From Gnetum montanum (lineage: Eukaryota; Streptophyta; Gnetopsida; Gnetales; Gnetaceae): a DNA stretch of 64,000 nucleotides. A program made the position numbers and the translations under genes. Numbering within the stretch: the stretch's first letter is position 1; each line of letters starts with the position of its first letter. Shown piece after piece: positions 11,763 through 22,635 of this stretch. The notes beneath the pieces are model-generated. The model made no database searches. It saw only the letters and a program-made list of their open reading frames with translations, and was not told the DNA's origin. Location of the stretch: positions 719,875-783,874 of the forward strand of contig MNCI01026219.1 in the NCBI GenBank assembly GCA_015680685.1. The letters are read 5' to 3'.

Positions 11763-12257
11763 ATGTTAACACATACCATCATTGACTGGATCAACGAGGG
11801 CCATCTTCCCATGAAATTCTCTGATCCTGGAAGTCCTTTAATCTATCTCCAAGTCACTGGGAATAAACCATGTAAAGCTCTTCTAGACTCAGGTTCCGAG
11901 GTCAACTTGATATCACAAGAGATGTATAAAGCCTGGAACCTGCCTCCACTAAAGAAGAGCAATATTCACTTAGAGCTGGCTGACCAGTCCATCACTATTC
12001 CCTTGGGACTGGTGGAGGACATCGTTACCACTGTGTGTGGTTGGTCATACCCAACTGATTTCCTAGTGATACAGGTAAACAATGATAAAGGGGACTTCCC
12101 AATAATAATGGGAAGGGCATGGCTCAGTACCATAAACGCATGCCTAGGAATTTGCCATATTTCCTTAGAAATATCTAAGGAAAACACTTTTGGGAAGATT
12201 GAGAAGAAGATAGTTCCATGCATCACATATAGTGATACAAGGGATGATTACGTATAG
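11763..12257 (+). CDS. Retropepsin-like protease, open frame, copy B
   Basis: A 164-codon open frame, the best-preserved protease of the A/B family. The active site LLDSGSEVNL lies near codons 40-49. LADQSITIPLGLVEDIVTTV and FPIIMGRAWLSTI follow in the order expected of Athila-type aspartic proteases. The ATG at 11763 is probably an internal methionine (MLTHTIIDWINEGHLP also occurs in D and E) and not a true start; upstream sequence belongs to the Gag-protease linker. The frame ends at TAG 12255-12257; homologous text continues with stops to 12602. Confidence 0.8.
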   Translation: MLTHTIIDWINEGHLPMKFSDPGSPLIYLQVTGNKPCKALLDSGSEVNLISQEMYKAWNLPPLKKSNIHLELADQSITIPLGLVEDIVTTVCGWSYPTDFLVIQVNNDKGDFPIIMGRAWLSTINACLGICHISLEISKENTFGKIEKKIVPCITYSDTRDDYV

Positions 12258-12602
12258 GAATGTTCAACATTTCCTGCATGCAACCAATGTGCGCAAGAAA
12301 TTAACATACACAAGTGCCTATATGTAGCAACCACACAACAAGACAACACCTAGTAATTAATAACTAATTAAGTGAGAAACTCACCAACATGCATGGAACT
12401 AACTGGGGGACCAACTTGCATCCATGTAGAAGGCATAGATGCACTGGAGCAAGAGTGTCGTCAATTTCCAACCCTTAACTTGAAAACATCAATTAGGGGA
12501 AGTTGGAAACTCTTACAAGATTCAAACAAGTGCTCCGATAAAAGATTACAATTAATGAGAAACAGACCAAACCTTACCATGAATCTAGAATGGTCAATGT
12601 AG
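12258..12602 (+). pseudogene. Post-protease C-terminal remnant, copy B
   Basis: Continues the protease reading of copy A (Cys-rich stretch, then the MELTGG block from 12372) but with stops at 12255 and around 12350. It ends near 12602 just before the pol-deletion join. Function unknown; in element E the equivalent text links protease to RT. Confidence 0.6.
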
Positions 12603-12979
12603 ATTACACATCGGAGAGAGGATGACCTCACTCATTATGTTAGACTTTCCCCTTCCAACTCAGTCATGGGGGAGATGGCTACCTATGCTGACCATTTGAG
12701 GTCATTAGTTACTTTTTAAGTTTTTGTTTTACACATTTTTGTTTTAAAAATTTCTTTAACTTTTCTCGTTTTTTTTTTACAACATTGTTCATACTTCTTG
12801 TTTATTTGTGTGTTTATTTATTTTGTTAAGTTTTTCACCTAATAAGTGCTCCTAAACATGGTATGCACGGTATTCCATTGATTGCTAATGTTTGGTTTTT
12901 ACCTTTGAGTGATGATGTTGATAATTAGATATGGTTCTTTTGATATAACAGGCAATGAGTCCACATCATCCATGCATCC
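12603..12979 (+). other. Pol-deletion junction and splice-acceptor-like site, copy B
   Basis: Same join as in copy A: CATGGGGGAGATGG near 12665, T-rich run, then GATATAACAG ending near 12951. Having the same join in both copies shows that the deletion predates the split of A and B. No gene is seen. Confidence 0.5.
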
Positions 12980-13174
12980 ATGAATTTCTACGGTCTCTCT
13001 TGGCTTGGAACTGCACAGTCCCTTTCCTTCAATAATAAGAACTATCAACGAATTGGTGACTGGGCATTTCTCAAACTAAGGAAGGACTCAAGGATTGAAA
13101 AGGGTGTGACTTCAAGGGAACTTGATGCATTTGTATTGGCCATTCTCTTGGGTGCATGGATGTTTTCTTCTTGA
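12980..13174 (+). CDS. Env-position ORF, copy B
   Basis: 64 codons, open, with WAFLKLRKDSRIEKG and ELDAFVLAILLGAWMFSS. The first part is basic and the second hydrophobic. It matches the copy A frame at 6728, which reads a little further (to HYREA). It lies just after an AG acceptor-like site, in the place of the Athila third ORF. The family is not recognised with confidence. Confidence 0.4.
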   Translation: MNFYGLSWLGTAQSLSFNNKNYQRIGDWAFLKLRKDSRIEKGVTSRELDAFVLAILLGAWMFSS

Positions 13175-14168
13175 GTTTTCCTTACCATTCCAATGTTGCT
13201 CCATTATTGGGAGGCTGAGCTAATAAGAATAATAAGTCTTTGCATTGTGTGGTTCTCATGCAACACAAAAAAAATAAAAAAATAGTGGGAATTCAAAGCA
13301 CATCCCTTAGACAAAATAATCATCTGGGCTACAAGCATTATTTATGAAACTAAATAAACATGTTCCCTCTAAGTAAGGCCCTTCTCGCTTCCTACTTTCT
13401 CCTCTTTTGTTTCTTCAAAATGGTGGTGACTCTTTGGCAGAAGCATTCTTGTTACTTCATGTGGATGGATTGGCCAAATGCATTAATGTGAAGTCACTGG
13501 ATGTGGATTGTTTGAGGTTGGATTTGAAATGGGATCTACTAAGTCACATTAACCATTAATACATAAGGGACTATACATCACCTTGTTCTTGAGACTCCAT
13601 TCCATTCTCTTCTTTCCATCATTCATTCTCCATTTTTGACCTCATTGTTGGTTGTATCAATAGTCCATATTTTGGTTAATGCATTGTTTTCTTTTTGGTA
13701 AACTCTTGTGGTTAAGAATTTAACTCTTGTTTCCAAATAGAACTCCCAAAGCCTATAGACTCTTTAAATGTGGGATTTTCAGGGCATTAAGGGCATGAGC
13801 CTACTTTGGGGAGGACCCACTGACATTGCTATTTGGTCCATCCATTAATTTCTTTCCCCTAAACATTTTGCAATCAACATTTATTTTTTTCATTTTCATC
13901 TTTGACATCCATTTTATTGGCATTGTCATTATTCCTTTTTCTCCATATTTATTATTCCTTATCTTTTTCCATTATCTCGCTACCAAAGGTTTTCTCTCAG
14001 TCATGGGGCCTGGTCCAATTTTTTTGATTTCCTCTTAACCCCTACACCTCGGGTAGTTACCATCATTATATCTCTGGATCTGTATTAGCCATATCACAAC
14101 TCAGCCAATGGACCTTACACCAAGGCAAGCTATCAATTGCATTGTGATTCATTTACACTTGCTAATAG
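13175..14168 (+). other. 3' non-coding region of copy B, truncated
   Basis: Colinear with 6967-7908 of copy A. The 70-codon hydrophobic frame at 13826 is T-rich and not conserved in A, so it is not called. Similarity to A stops at about 14168. Confidence 0.5.
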
Positions 14169-14589
14169 GTTGTTTCATGCCTCGTCCCTTTCCTGTTCAT
14201 GGATGCTTGTCCCTTGGTTGATATGGTCCTTCACCCCTTGGATGCCTCGGTTTGGGTGCCATCTACAATTAAACATAACCACCCATTAGACAGCGCATAA
14301 GTAGCTCAAACTGGTCCTTATACACCTTCTTAGTTCGACTAAGTTATATTGTTGGCACGGGCCTTCCATTAAGTCCACTAGAGTGTTAATTCATGGGTTA
14401 GAGCCAAAAACAATCAAGGAATAAGTTGAAGTTTAAGCTTATTTTTTTCGTTCTTCCCTTAGAGGTGCAAAGTCTTAGTTAACTGATTAATTAATTAATT
14501 AATTACACATAGGCTTCACCCCCCCACAACTGAGAGCATACCTTTGGGTTCTCAAGAGGGCTAGGATCGGTTGATATAGATGCACGATG
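14169..14589. other. Unassigned spacer
   Basis: No gene recognised. It contains a TTAATTAATTAATTAATTA run near 14486-14504 and a C-run near 14520. It starts abruptly where copy B ends. Confidence 0.4.
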
Positions 14590-14815
14590 GAATGTAGGTG
14601 CTTAAGAAGAAGTTAGGTAGAAAAAATGGAAAAATCTCCTCCCAATTTGTTTGCAAAATGATGAAATTCTTAAGCGCAATGGCCATATATATAGGGGTTG
14701 GGCACTACATCGATGGGGCTGTGTATACGTGGCCATGTATATATAGGGGGTTGCATATATGGGGCCCCGTATACGTAGGGGGTCGCACCTGTTGACCAAT
14801 GTTGACCAGCCCATA
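14590..14815 (-). repeat. LTR-like U3/TATA fragment, minus orientation
   Basis: The layout resembles the U3 of LTR D read on the plus strand: TATATATAGG (a minus-strand TATA) near 14685, then repeated GGGGC and TGTATACGTGGCC words, and GTTGACCAATGTTGACC at 14790-14806, comparable to the U3 start of D. It is too diverged to be the 3' LTR partner of 22636-23539. Boundaries are uncertain. Confidence 0.4.
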
Positions 14816-16439
14816 AAAGCTTGAAAAAATGAATTTAAAATGCCAAATTGGGGTAGTTGAAGAGCGTAAGAGACAGGGAATGCAATCGAGGACACGAGGA
14901 AGGTAACATAGGCTAGAAAAAGAGTCAAAGGTAGGAGAACGTTGGTGAGAAAGAACTCTGCGTAGAGGAAGTCAAGTGATGGGACCCTAAAAACAATCAA
15001 CCATGAAATCCAAAGGATGGGAGACTTAACAAGAGGGACCAAGAATATGCAAGCGGGTCCTCCCCATAGTAGGAAATAGCCTTAGTAGGCCCTACATATC
15101 CTCAACACTGGGGTCCATGGGCCCTGGGGTCAAGAAATGGTGCTCGTAAGTTAATACTCCTACCCAAGAGATCCCGCCAAGGCATTAGGAGTACATGGAA
15201 ATTACGATGAACCTTCAAAACATAAGATGGGTAGTGAGGTGAGTTCGGAAGAGAAGTGGTTGAGGGAGAGATGAGAGGAGTGGAATTTCAATCATTGGTC
15301 ACATGAAACCCTGTGTGAATGTGTGGTTAAGTGACCCGATAGGACCATTCCTGAGTTTAGACCCAAAACCAACCACATATAGTGACCTCGTAGCTACAAG
15401 CGTAGCCCCATTCATCCACCAAGTAGCAGAGTGTACCCATAGGAAACCAGCACTCCAATAGGCGTGAGAAAAAAGAAGTGAAACGGGATGAAGTTAGAGG
15501 GGATAGGTTGAGTTCCATAACTTATTTTGGTGGCCTGTGAGAGGTAGTCTAAGGGGTGTGCTTTGAATTTCCACATAGTGATGATTTTATTTTCTTCATT
15601 GGCTTGTTATTGCGTGGGAACCACACCATGCAAAGACCCATGTTTGGTTGCATGCATTCGACCAAGGGGTATGCTTTGAATCCTCATGTTTATTTGTTGT
15701 TTTTTTTGAAGAAATTTTTTTTCGGTGAGGACCACACCATGCAAGGTCGAATTGCCAAGTGACTTCCTTGGAGAGAAGGATGTGGAGTGGTAAGAAACCC
15801 ATAAGGACACACTAGAAACCTAGGGGATGGGAGAGGGTGATGAATGTTTCATTCCCCTTGAAGTCACAGCCGATTCAAACCATTGGGTCATTCCCGAGTT
15901 TAGGAACTACACAAGTCACACATTAATTACAATGTATTTAAGTGAAGGGGTTTCATGTTTCCAATAGAAGGAAAACCATGGAGTGGGTGAATGGGTGGAT
16001 GACGTGGACTCACTGCTGATTGTATGAGCTGAAAATAGATGTAAAGTCCAAGGACAACCATGCGAGGGTGGGAGCTAGATAACTAGGTGGACTATTGTAC
16101 ATGACCTATTACAACAAAAATCATCTGCGCTAGACACCTGATGACAATAAGACGACGTATTAGTAATCACGTGAAAATGAGACACACATAAAGAAATAGA
16201 AAATAATTAAAGAAAGGAAAAAGTTCACAAGAATTGGCAAACGTATGAACGATGTTGCAAAACAAAAAAGTGTTAAAAAAACATGAAACAAAATATGACA
16301 AAATAGTGAGGGGTGTAGTGGAATGGATTAGTAGGGATGATGGTCTCCCCCATGACTGGGTGGAAAGGAGGAGATGCAAAAAATGGAGCGAGGCTGTCCT
16401 GGTGATGATGAGGTGATAACACTTGTTAAGTGGAGTTCA
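14816..16439. other. Spacer, partly the 3' region of element D
   Basis: No gene supported; the 146-codon minus frame at 14602-15042 overlaps the LTR-like fragment and shows no domain. Near 16340-16350 the minus strand carries CATGGGGGAGACC followed by a T-rich stretch, the same as the post-integrase 3' region of A/B, so at least 16000-16439 is 3' sequence of D. An imperfect direct repeat lies at 15549-15755. Confidence 0.45.
15549..15755. repeat. Imperfect direct duplication, about 100 bases
   Basis: Both halves hold AAGGGGTRTGCTTTGAAT (15552 and 15664) and ACCACACCATGCAA (15620 and 15731), about 111 bases apart. Confidence 0.6.
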
Positions 16440-17605
16440 CGAAAAGGTTTCAGTTATTACCAGTTAACCAACTAAATTCGTGTGGGGTCCTCAGGTTGGT
16501 GGATAAGCAAGGCCCCAGATGGGAAGGTTTTAGAGACAATGTAAGGTCTGTCCCAGAGTGTTTGAAACTTGGTTGATTGAGATACATGTGAGGGGTTCCA
16601 ATACAACACCTTGTCTCCACGTTTGAATGTGACCTTCTAGATCCTAAGCTCATGTCATTTTTTGTTGTAGGCCTTGTCGATCTCATTTTAGGATAGGGCC
16701 ACTAATCAATTCTAATATACAACACTTAAGTTAATAAGTTGTTCATGTTGTGCTAGTGGTAGGTCAAGGCCTAAGTCACAGGTTGTGGATAGTGTCTGGA
16801 GTTCTGCATGGATTGGAAGTTTTGGTAACTTTTCATACACTAACTCATAGGGAAAGTATCCTACAGGAAGTTTTCAAGTGGAGCGATAGACCCAAAGTGC
16901 ATCGTTGAGTTTGGTGCTCAAATCCCTCCTATATTGCTGATGGTTCAGGTATGGATCCTAGTGATCTCCCTATTGGTGACTTCGGCTTGCTCATTGGCTT
17001 GGAGTTGATAGGGTGTTGTAAATTTGTGGGTGACCCCCAAGTGTTGCATGAGTTTTTGAAAAGTGGCACTTGTAAAATGAGTGCCATTATCAGAGATGAG
17101 TGCACATGGCACTCCAAACCTGTTAATGATTTGTTGTTGGAAAAATCATGCGGCAGTGTTTGAAGAATAGTCGATGACGGCTACCGACTCTACCCACTTA
17201 GTGCAGTTGTTCACAGCTACGATGATGTATGAATTTTTTTTGGATAGGTGTGTGATGGATCCCATGAAGTCAATGCCCCAGATGTCACAGGGCTTCAGTG
17301 GTTGGATCCACTATTAAGATTCCTCCATCCGTGTAGTCATCCCATCGTCTCTCTGGCATTGATTGCAAGAGTGGGTGAACCATTGTGCATCCCTAAAGAT
17401 TTTGGGCCAGTAATATCCTGCAAGTAGGATTGTAATGGCTGTGTGATGTCTAGCATAGTGGCCCCCACAAGGACCCTTGTGAGCATCTTGGAGGATGCAC
17501 AGCGTATCGTCATCAGGGACACACCTCGAACCAGGCCATCTACATGCACCTTGTAAAGGTGACCATTGATTTCCATGAAATGCTTGGCCTTATGGAGAAA
17601 TTGTT
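16440..17605 (-). pseudogene. Integrase of element D (broken)
   Basis: Would insert the cDNA. On the minus strand it runs from text like GHLYKVHVDGLVRG (about 17565) through a degraded zinc-binding part to the catalytic core end: SDNGTHFTSATFQKL near 17095-17050, then TTPYQLQANEQAEVTN near 17005-16955. The second Asp (SDNG) is present and the final Glu is in QAEVTN. The C-terminal part (FKRGDKVLYWNPS near 16625-16590) ends at about 16440. Several frameshifts and stops break it. No chromodomain follows. Confidence 0.75.
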
Positions 17606-18374
17606 GTTTCTATCAATGGTTCCACTCCTTTGGAAACTCTTTAGTGGTGAGGTAGATGAGGATGTGGTTGAACCAAGGTGTTCTCTTGGGTACCTGCGGA
17701 TCGACTGCACCCATGAAGAGGAGTTCATCTGGAAATTGGTTGGAGAGGGGCTCCTCCTCTTCTACATCATCCCATCACAATTGAGACAAGTGGTCAGCAA
17801 CCACATTCTCGGTCCCCTCCCGATCTACCATGGTGAGATCAAACTTTTGAAGAATCACTAGCCATCAGATGATAAGGGGGCTCACCATTGGTTTGTTCAT
17901 TAGGAGCCGAATAGCATTGTGGTTAGTATGCATGAACACCTTGTATCCGAGCACATAGTGTCATAATTTTTCCAAGGTGAACACCACCACCATCAACTCT
18001 TTTTTGGTGGTGGTGTAGTTAAGTTGAGCACCCAAAATGCTACTGCTTGCACAATGGATATAGTATGGATGTTTCTGATCATCACATTGTGTAAGCATGG
18101 CTCCCAATGTGTAATTAGATGCATCCGTCATGATGTGGAATGGCCTGGACCAATCAGGTGCTCGTAGAACTGGAGTTTCTATGAGTTTCTGTTTAAGAAA
18201 TTGGAATGCAGATTCACATTCCTTGGTCCAGATGAATGAAGCATCTTTCTTTGTAAGTTCTACCAATGGCTTGGTGATCTTTGAGAAGTTTTCAATGAAG
18301 CGCCGGTAGTAACCAGTGTGGCCAAGGAATGATTGAACATCTTTTACCATGNGCAATGGAGTAGAAGTCTTCAT
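17606..18374 (-). pseudogene. RNase H of element D (partly open)
   Basis: The frame 18374-17961 is open and contains [19 protein letters not shown] (RT thumb) then the RNase H start [16 protein letters not shown], with the Asp in TDAS and the Glu in [10 protein letters not shown]. Past a stop, minus-strand text continues with VLGYKVFMHTNH (Asp replaced by Asn) and VADHLSQL, keeping the last Asp. The open frame starts inside the disrupted junction marked N at 18352. Confidence 0.8.
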
Positions 18375-18530
18375 GGATGACTTCTCTACCTATGAGGCCA
18401 CATTCAAGCAAGCCTTGGACTATCTTGAGTAGGTTCTGAAAAGGTGTGTAGACATTAATCTACAGCTCAATTAGCAGAAAAGCCATTTAATGGTCCAAGA
18501 AGGCATTGTGTTGGGGCATCGCATCTCATN
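18353..18530 (+). other. Inverted RT segment bounded by two N bases
   Basis: Element D is minus-strand, but this piece reads on the plus strand as RT text (VFMDDFSTYEATF, then VLKRCVD, then VQEGIVLGHRIS). It begins with GTAGAAGTCTTCATGG near 18361 and the same text occurs inverted just past the second N (18530), giving inverted copies of about 36 bases. N characters at 18352 and 18530 mark the joints. About 20 codons found at this place in E are missing. It could be a real inversion or an assembly artefact. Confidence 0.85.
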
Positions 18531-19060
18531 TAGAGAAGTCATCCATGAAGACTTCTACTCCATTGCCAATTTGTTGCTGGAAGATGCTGAGGACAAGGCG
18601 TTTGAACATGGTAGGTGCATTACACAGGCCAAAAGGCATCTTCTTGTATGCGAAAGTCCCCCATGGACTTGTGAAAGTTGTTTTGGCCTGGTCATCTGGT
18701 GCAATTTGGATTTGGTTATAGCCACTATAACCATCCAAAAAGCTATAATAGCGGTGCCCTGCAATGGTGTCCAACAGTTGGTCCACAAATGGAAGTGGAA
18801 GTGATCCTTGAAGGTAGCCATGTTGAGCAATTGGAAGTCAATACAGATTCTCCATTTGCTACCTTTCTTTGGCACAATAGCAAGTGGGCTGACCCATTCT
18901 CTATTGGAAATAGAATATATGAACCTCACCTTTAGCAAATATTTGATTTCATCTTTGATGAACTACTTCAATTTAGGGTTCAATCATCTTTGTGGCTATC
19001 ATTGTGGCTTCATGAAGCCATCAATGTAGATTTGATGTTGGCAGACCTGAGGATCAACTC
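18531..19060 (-). pseudogene. Reverse transcriptase fingers/palm of element D
   Basis: Copies RNA to DNA. Minus-strand text: EWVSPLAIVPKKGSKWRICIDF region (18905-18835), then FLDGYSGYNQIQIAPDDQ and SPWGTFAYKKMPFGLCNAP (18740-18620), and VEVFMDDFS at 18557-18531, the Athila form of the YxDD catalytic motif. At 18531 it runs into the inverted piece. A frameshift lies between 18800 and 18840. Confidence 0.85.
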
Positions 19061-19399
19061 CAGTTAACTCAGGATATGACCATGCAAATGTAGCATCCCA
19101 TTTTTTCATCACCTTCAGCAACTTTTTTTTCTATTCCGAAGCAAGGGTGGCATTGATAATTACCAGCTTTCCATTTCACAAAAATGCATATTCTAAGTGA
19201 GCCGATAAGGACTTGAGTTCTAGGACCTCTTGTTTGAAGCTTTCAGGATTTTCAACTTCCCCCAATCATCATGGTCATCAATAGTGGAGACCTATTGATG
19301 AACCTCTTCCATTTCATCCATGCTTTCTACATAGGCTTGTACAAGCCCCTTAGATTGTTCCATGCACATTACGCTACTAGCAAGGTCAATTGTCAACCA

Positions 19400-20095
19400 C
19401 TAGGTGCCCTCTTGATTGGTGGCTGCTGCGTACAGACACTGTTGGATGAGTGATTCCTCGGTACACCGACTACATGCTTGAATGGACATCTGCTTAGCAG
19501 ACCATAATTTCTGCACATAGTTGCACCCTGAGTCATTGTACGTGATGCATGGAATGTGCTTCTTCTCAATCTTCCCAAAAAGATTTTCCTTTAAAATTTC
19601 AAGGGACAAATCACGGAGTCCTAGTCGTGCATCCACTGTGCTCAACTAGGCTCTTCCCATTATGATTGGGAAATTCCCCTTGCAATTATCCACATGGATG
19701 ACAAGGAAATCAGTAGGATAAGACCACCCACAAATGGCAGTCACAATGTCCTCCACCAATCTCAAGGGAATGGTGATGGACTGGTCTACTAGCTCAAGCC
19801 GAATGTTGCTCTTCTTTAGCGGGGGCAAGTTCTAGTTCTTGTACATGTCATGAGAGATCAAATTAATTGTTGACCCTGAGTCCAGAAGAGCTTTGCATGG
19901 TTCATTCCCTACCACATGAAGATAGATGAGGGGGCTTCCCAAATCAGTCAATTTCCATGAAAGATGATCGGCCTTTATCCAGTCGGTCACGACATGTGTG
20001 AGCATGACCATTTGGACATTGGAGTGTGGTTGGCTTGAAGGCTGCTCGAGCAGTGGAATAGTGGGGATGCTTGAAGGTTTTGAGACACTGGACAT
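19400..20095 (-). pseudogene. Protease of element D
   Basis: MLTHVVTDWIKADHLSWKL leads to LLDSGSTINLISHDMYKN near 19885-19835, so the catalytic Asp is kept. After a stop at 19832, LELVDQSITIPLRLVEDIV and FPIIMGRA follow (19828-19646), a further stop, then a Cys-rich tail near 19500. It matches E closely. Confidence 0.8.
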
Positions 20096-22498
20096 AGGTG
20101 TATATGAAGGTATGTTTAGATTATTGGGCTGGAAAAGAGGATGTTTTTGTGGTTTGGGTTCCGGTCCACTCGGTTGAGGTACCGGTTGTAGGTTGATAGC
20201 CCTCGTAGCATTTCGTTGCTGTGACTGTGGTGGTATCTCTCCCTACATAGGTGGAGCATGTGGTAGTTGAGTGGGATGTTGTGGAGAATGAGTGGTAGGA
20301 GAAGGTGATGGAGAATAGAAGATATGTGGGTTTTCCCCCCATGGGTGAAGGAGATTAAGGTCGGAAATATTTCGGGGGGTGGTAATAACTTTGAAAGGTT
20401 GCATGAATGGAAGAGTCTTGTGGAGAGACCGGTTGCTGAATGTAGTACCCATAAGGATTTGACTATTTGTAAAGGTATTGCTACCTTGGAGGTGGCATCC
20501 CCCATGCTTGTGGGTGCTGCCACTGTTGGAAGTATTCATAAGGTTGTAGTGACGCTCCATTAGGATAGTATCCTTACTGCTGGTGGAATTGCCTTGGGTT
20601 GCCTTATGGGTAAGGCAACCTTTAGGGTGTTTGCCTCTTTGCCAAGTAAGGGTTCAATGCATACACCCTAGACTCTTGAAGATGTAAAACCATAAGGCAA
20701 CATCCATTAGGATGTTCATATTGGCATATTCCACATTCATCATCCTCCTCGGTGTCAGAGTCTACAACCTACTCTGCTACAACAACTTTTCCCTTACCCT
20801 TATGTTGGGCATGTTCAGCTTGTTCTTGTGCCAATCGCGATCATTACCTTGTTCTCTAGAATCCTCTACAATTTTTAGCATACTCTGGAATTTTTCGCCC
20901 AAAGAGTCCCACATCTTATCAACCTTCGTCGATATTTAAAATGCAAACTTTTGTAAAGGCAAGGTCTTTTGGTTCACTACTGCTTCCAGTGGTGATTCCT
21001 CCTCATTGTCATAGAATCAGAGCTCCCTCTTTTTGATGGAGGGATCCTAATTAAATTCTTCTACACTCTCCCTCTTTCTAAGTTCCCCTTCCTCCTTGGC
21101 CACTTGCTCTATGAGGAGCTGCAATTGATGGGCCCTTAGTTTTGATAGTCATCCCTGGGCGTAAACGCCAAGGGTCTTTCACATTTCAAAATGGAACCCA
21201 TCAATGATATGGTGAAGCTCTACCCACTAAGAGTAGCCATGACTAGGGGACCGATGTAATAATGAATAGTACCTGCTCATGGCTGCATCCAAGGGGTCAT
21301 GATTCCCTTGTTTCCACCCTTGGATTTGTCATCTCAGATTCGCCACTTTGGAGTATGTTTGATACTTGTCATTTAAAATCTCAAGCATCATACTCCATCT
21401 TCTGATTGATTCTGGTTCCAAGGATCGGTACCAGCTTTTTGCCTCCTTGATGAGTGTATGAGGGAAGAGCTTCAGCTTTTGCCAATCATTGTCAATGTTC
21501 TGTAGGGTGCAGGCATCATGGAACGCCTGCAAGTGAGTTTGCGGATCACAATTGTATCTCCCTTCAAATCTGGGGATGTTGTTCATATTGACGTGCTTGA
21601 TCCGACTATCCTTCACATGCCTACTAGGGATTTGAACTACCTCGATGATCTGGAACATGCTCCGAGTAGCCAATAATGGCTCATCCAAATCATAGTCCTA
21701 CTGAGGACCATGATGTTTGTGACGATTCCGACTACCCCTCCTTTCATGACAACAAACATTGCACGATTGGTCATGCTTTTCCTCACATTATTACTTTTGA
21801 TCCTTTCAACCATCATCCTTTCGCTCCTTTCTACCTCGGTTATGATCAGAGCCTAAATTAGATGAAGGTATAGGAGAGCGAGAGGATGGAGAAGAAGGAG
21901 AGGAGTCGTCACTGCTCTAGTGTCGATCTTCCCCTCTACCCTGATGATGGCCTCAATCATCCTGCCCATCCTTGCTATGTGACCCTCCATCCTCTTGAGG
22001 ATCTTGGTCACTTGGAGGCTTATTCTAAACAATGGACTAAAGGATTTGCTACCCCAAGGGAAGTTTGGCCGAATGGGAAACATGAAAGATGGGTTTCCCA
22101 TCATCCTGAAGCCCTTGCAAAAATAAGGGGTTACTAAATTATTTTCCCTTCAGGTGTTCATATCTTTCTGCCTACTATTGGTCTCGTGCTCATTGAGCCT
22201 TAGTGGAATGATAGTCTCGGTAGTCATGGTCCTCCATGACATACTCCACTCCACGGTCCTGGATGCCCAGTCTGGCAAGATTGTGAAATAGCATTTGAGG
22301 AGCTGATCAGTCAGGTGGCAATATGATGTTGCCCTCCATGTCCTGCCATCATAGATGGTCATCTTGATGTAGGATGAATGTGAAGTCAGGGATATATTCA
22401 TTGGGATGCTTGTATACCACTCGACATTCTTGTGGCACTGGTGGGTTGGATACATCTCGCTTATGAGAAGAAGTCATATTGGATGTTAGATGATTCAT
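20096..22498 (-). pseudogene. gag of element D (broken)
   Basis: Likely start ATG at 22498 (equivalent to the E start at 29639). Recognisable blocks: N-terminal text near 22450-22150; a degraded His/Arg-rich region near 21850-21700; the Gag core at 21688-21329 (IPRFEGRYNCDPQTHLQAF and WYRSLEPESIRRW, without the two stops of A/B here); the knuckle-like CGICQYEHPNGCC near 20740-20700; and a Pro/Tyr-rich linker. Multiple frameshifts and stops. Confidence 0.75.
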
Positions 22499-22616
22499 TT
22501 AATCAATGTACCTTACATTTACTTTAATCCTCCTATCGTGCATAAATGTTACTATCTTGGGTCCATTCCAACGATGTAATTTTACTAAGGTTAGATGATG
22601 CATGTAAGACTAACAA

Positions 22617-22634
22617 TCCTTGGCAACAGCACCA
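22617..22634 (-). other. Primer-binding site of element D
   Basis: Minus strand TGGTGCTGTTGCCAAGGA, one base past the LTR end; four mismatches to the tRNA-Asp complement. Confidence 0.7.
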
Positions 22635-22635
22635 A

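Larger units (their letters stand above)
8295..14168 (+). mobile_element. Copy B: tandem partner of copy A, 3' LTR missing
   Basis: Same order as A: LTR, PBS, gag, protease, no RT, RNase H or integrase, then an env-position ORF and 3' region. Similarity to A ends at about 14168, where unrelated sequence starts, so the 3' LTR is gone. It shares some premature stops with A (near 10391-10399 and 11742) but has its own lesions, such as loss of the Gag start codon. LTR-body-LTR-body arrays of this type can form by unequal recombination. Confidence 0.85.

Noticed and set aside
14602-15042. 146-codon minus-strand frame
   Set aside because: Overlaps an LTR-like fragment and spacer, shows no domain and has no supporting copy.
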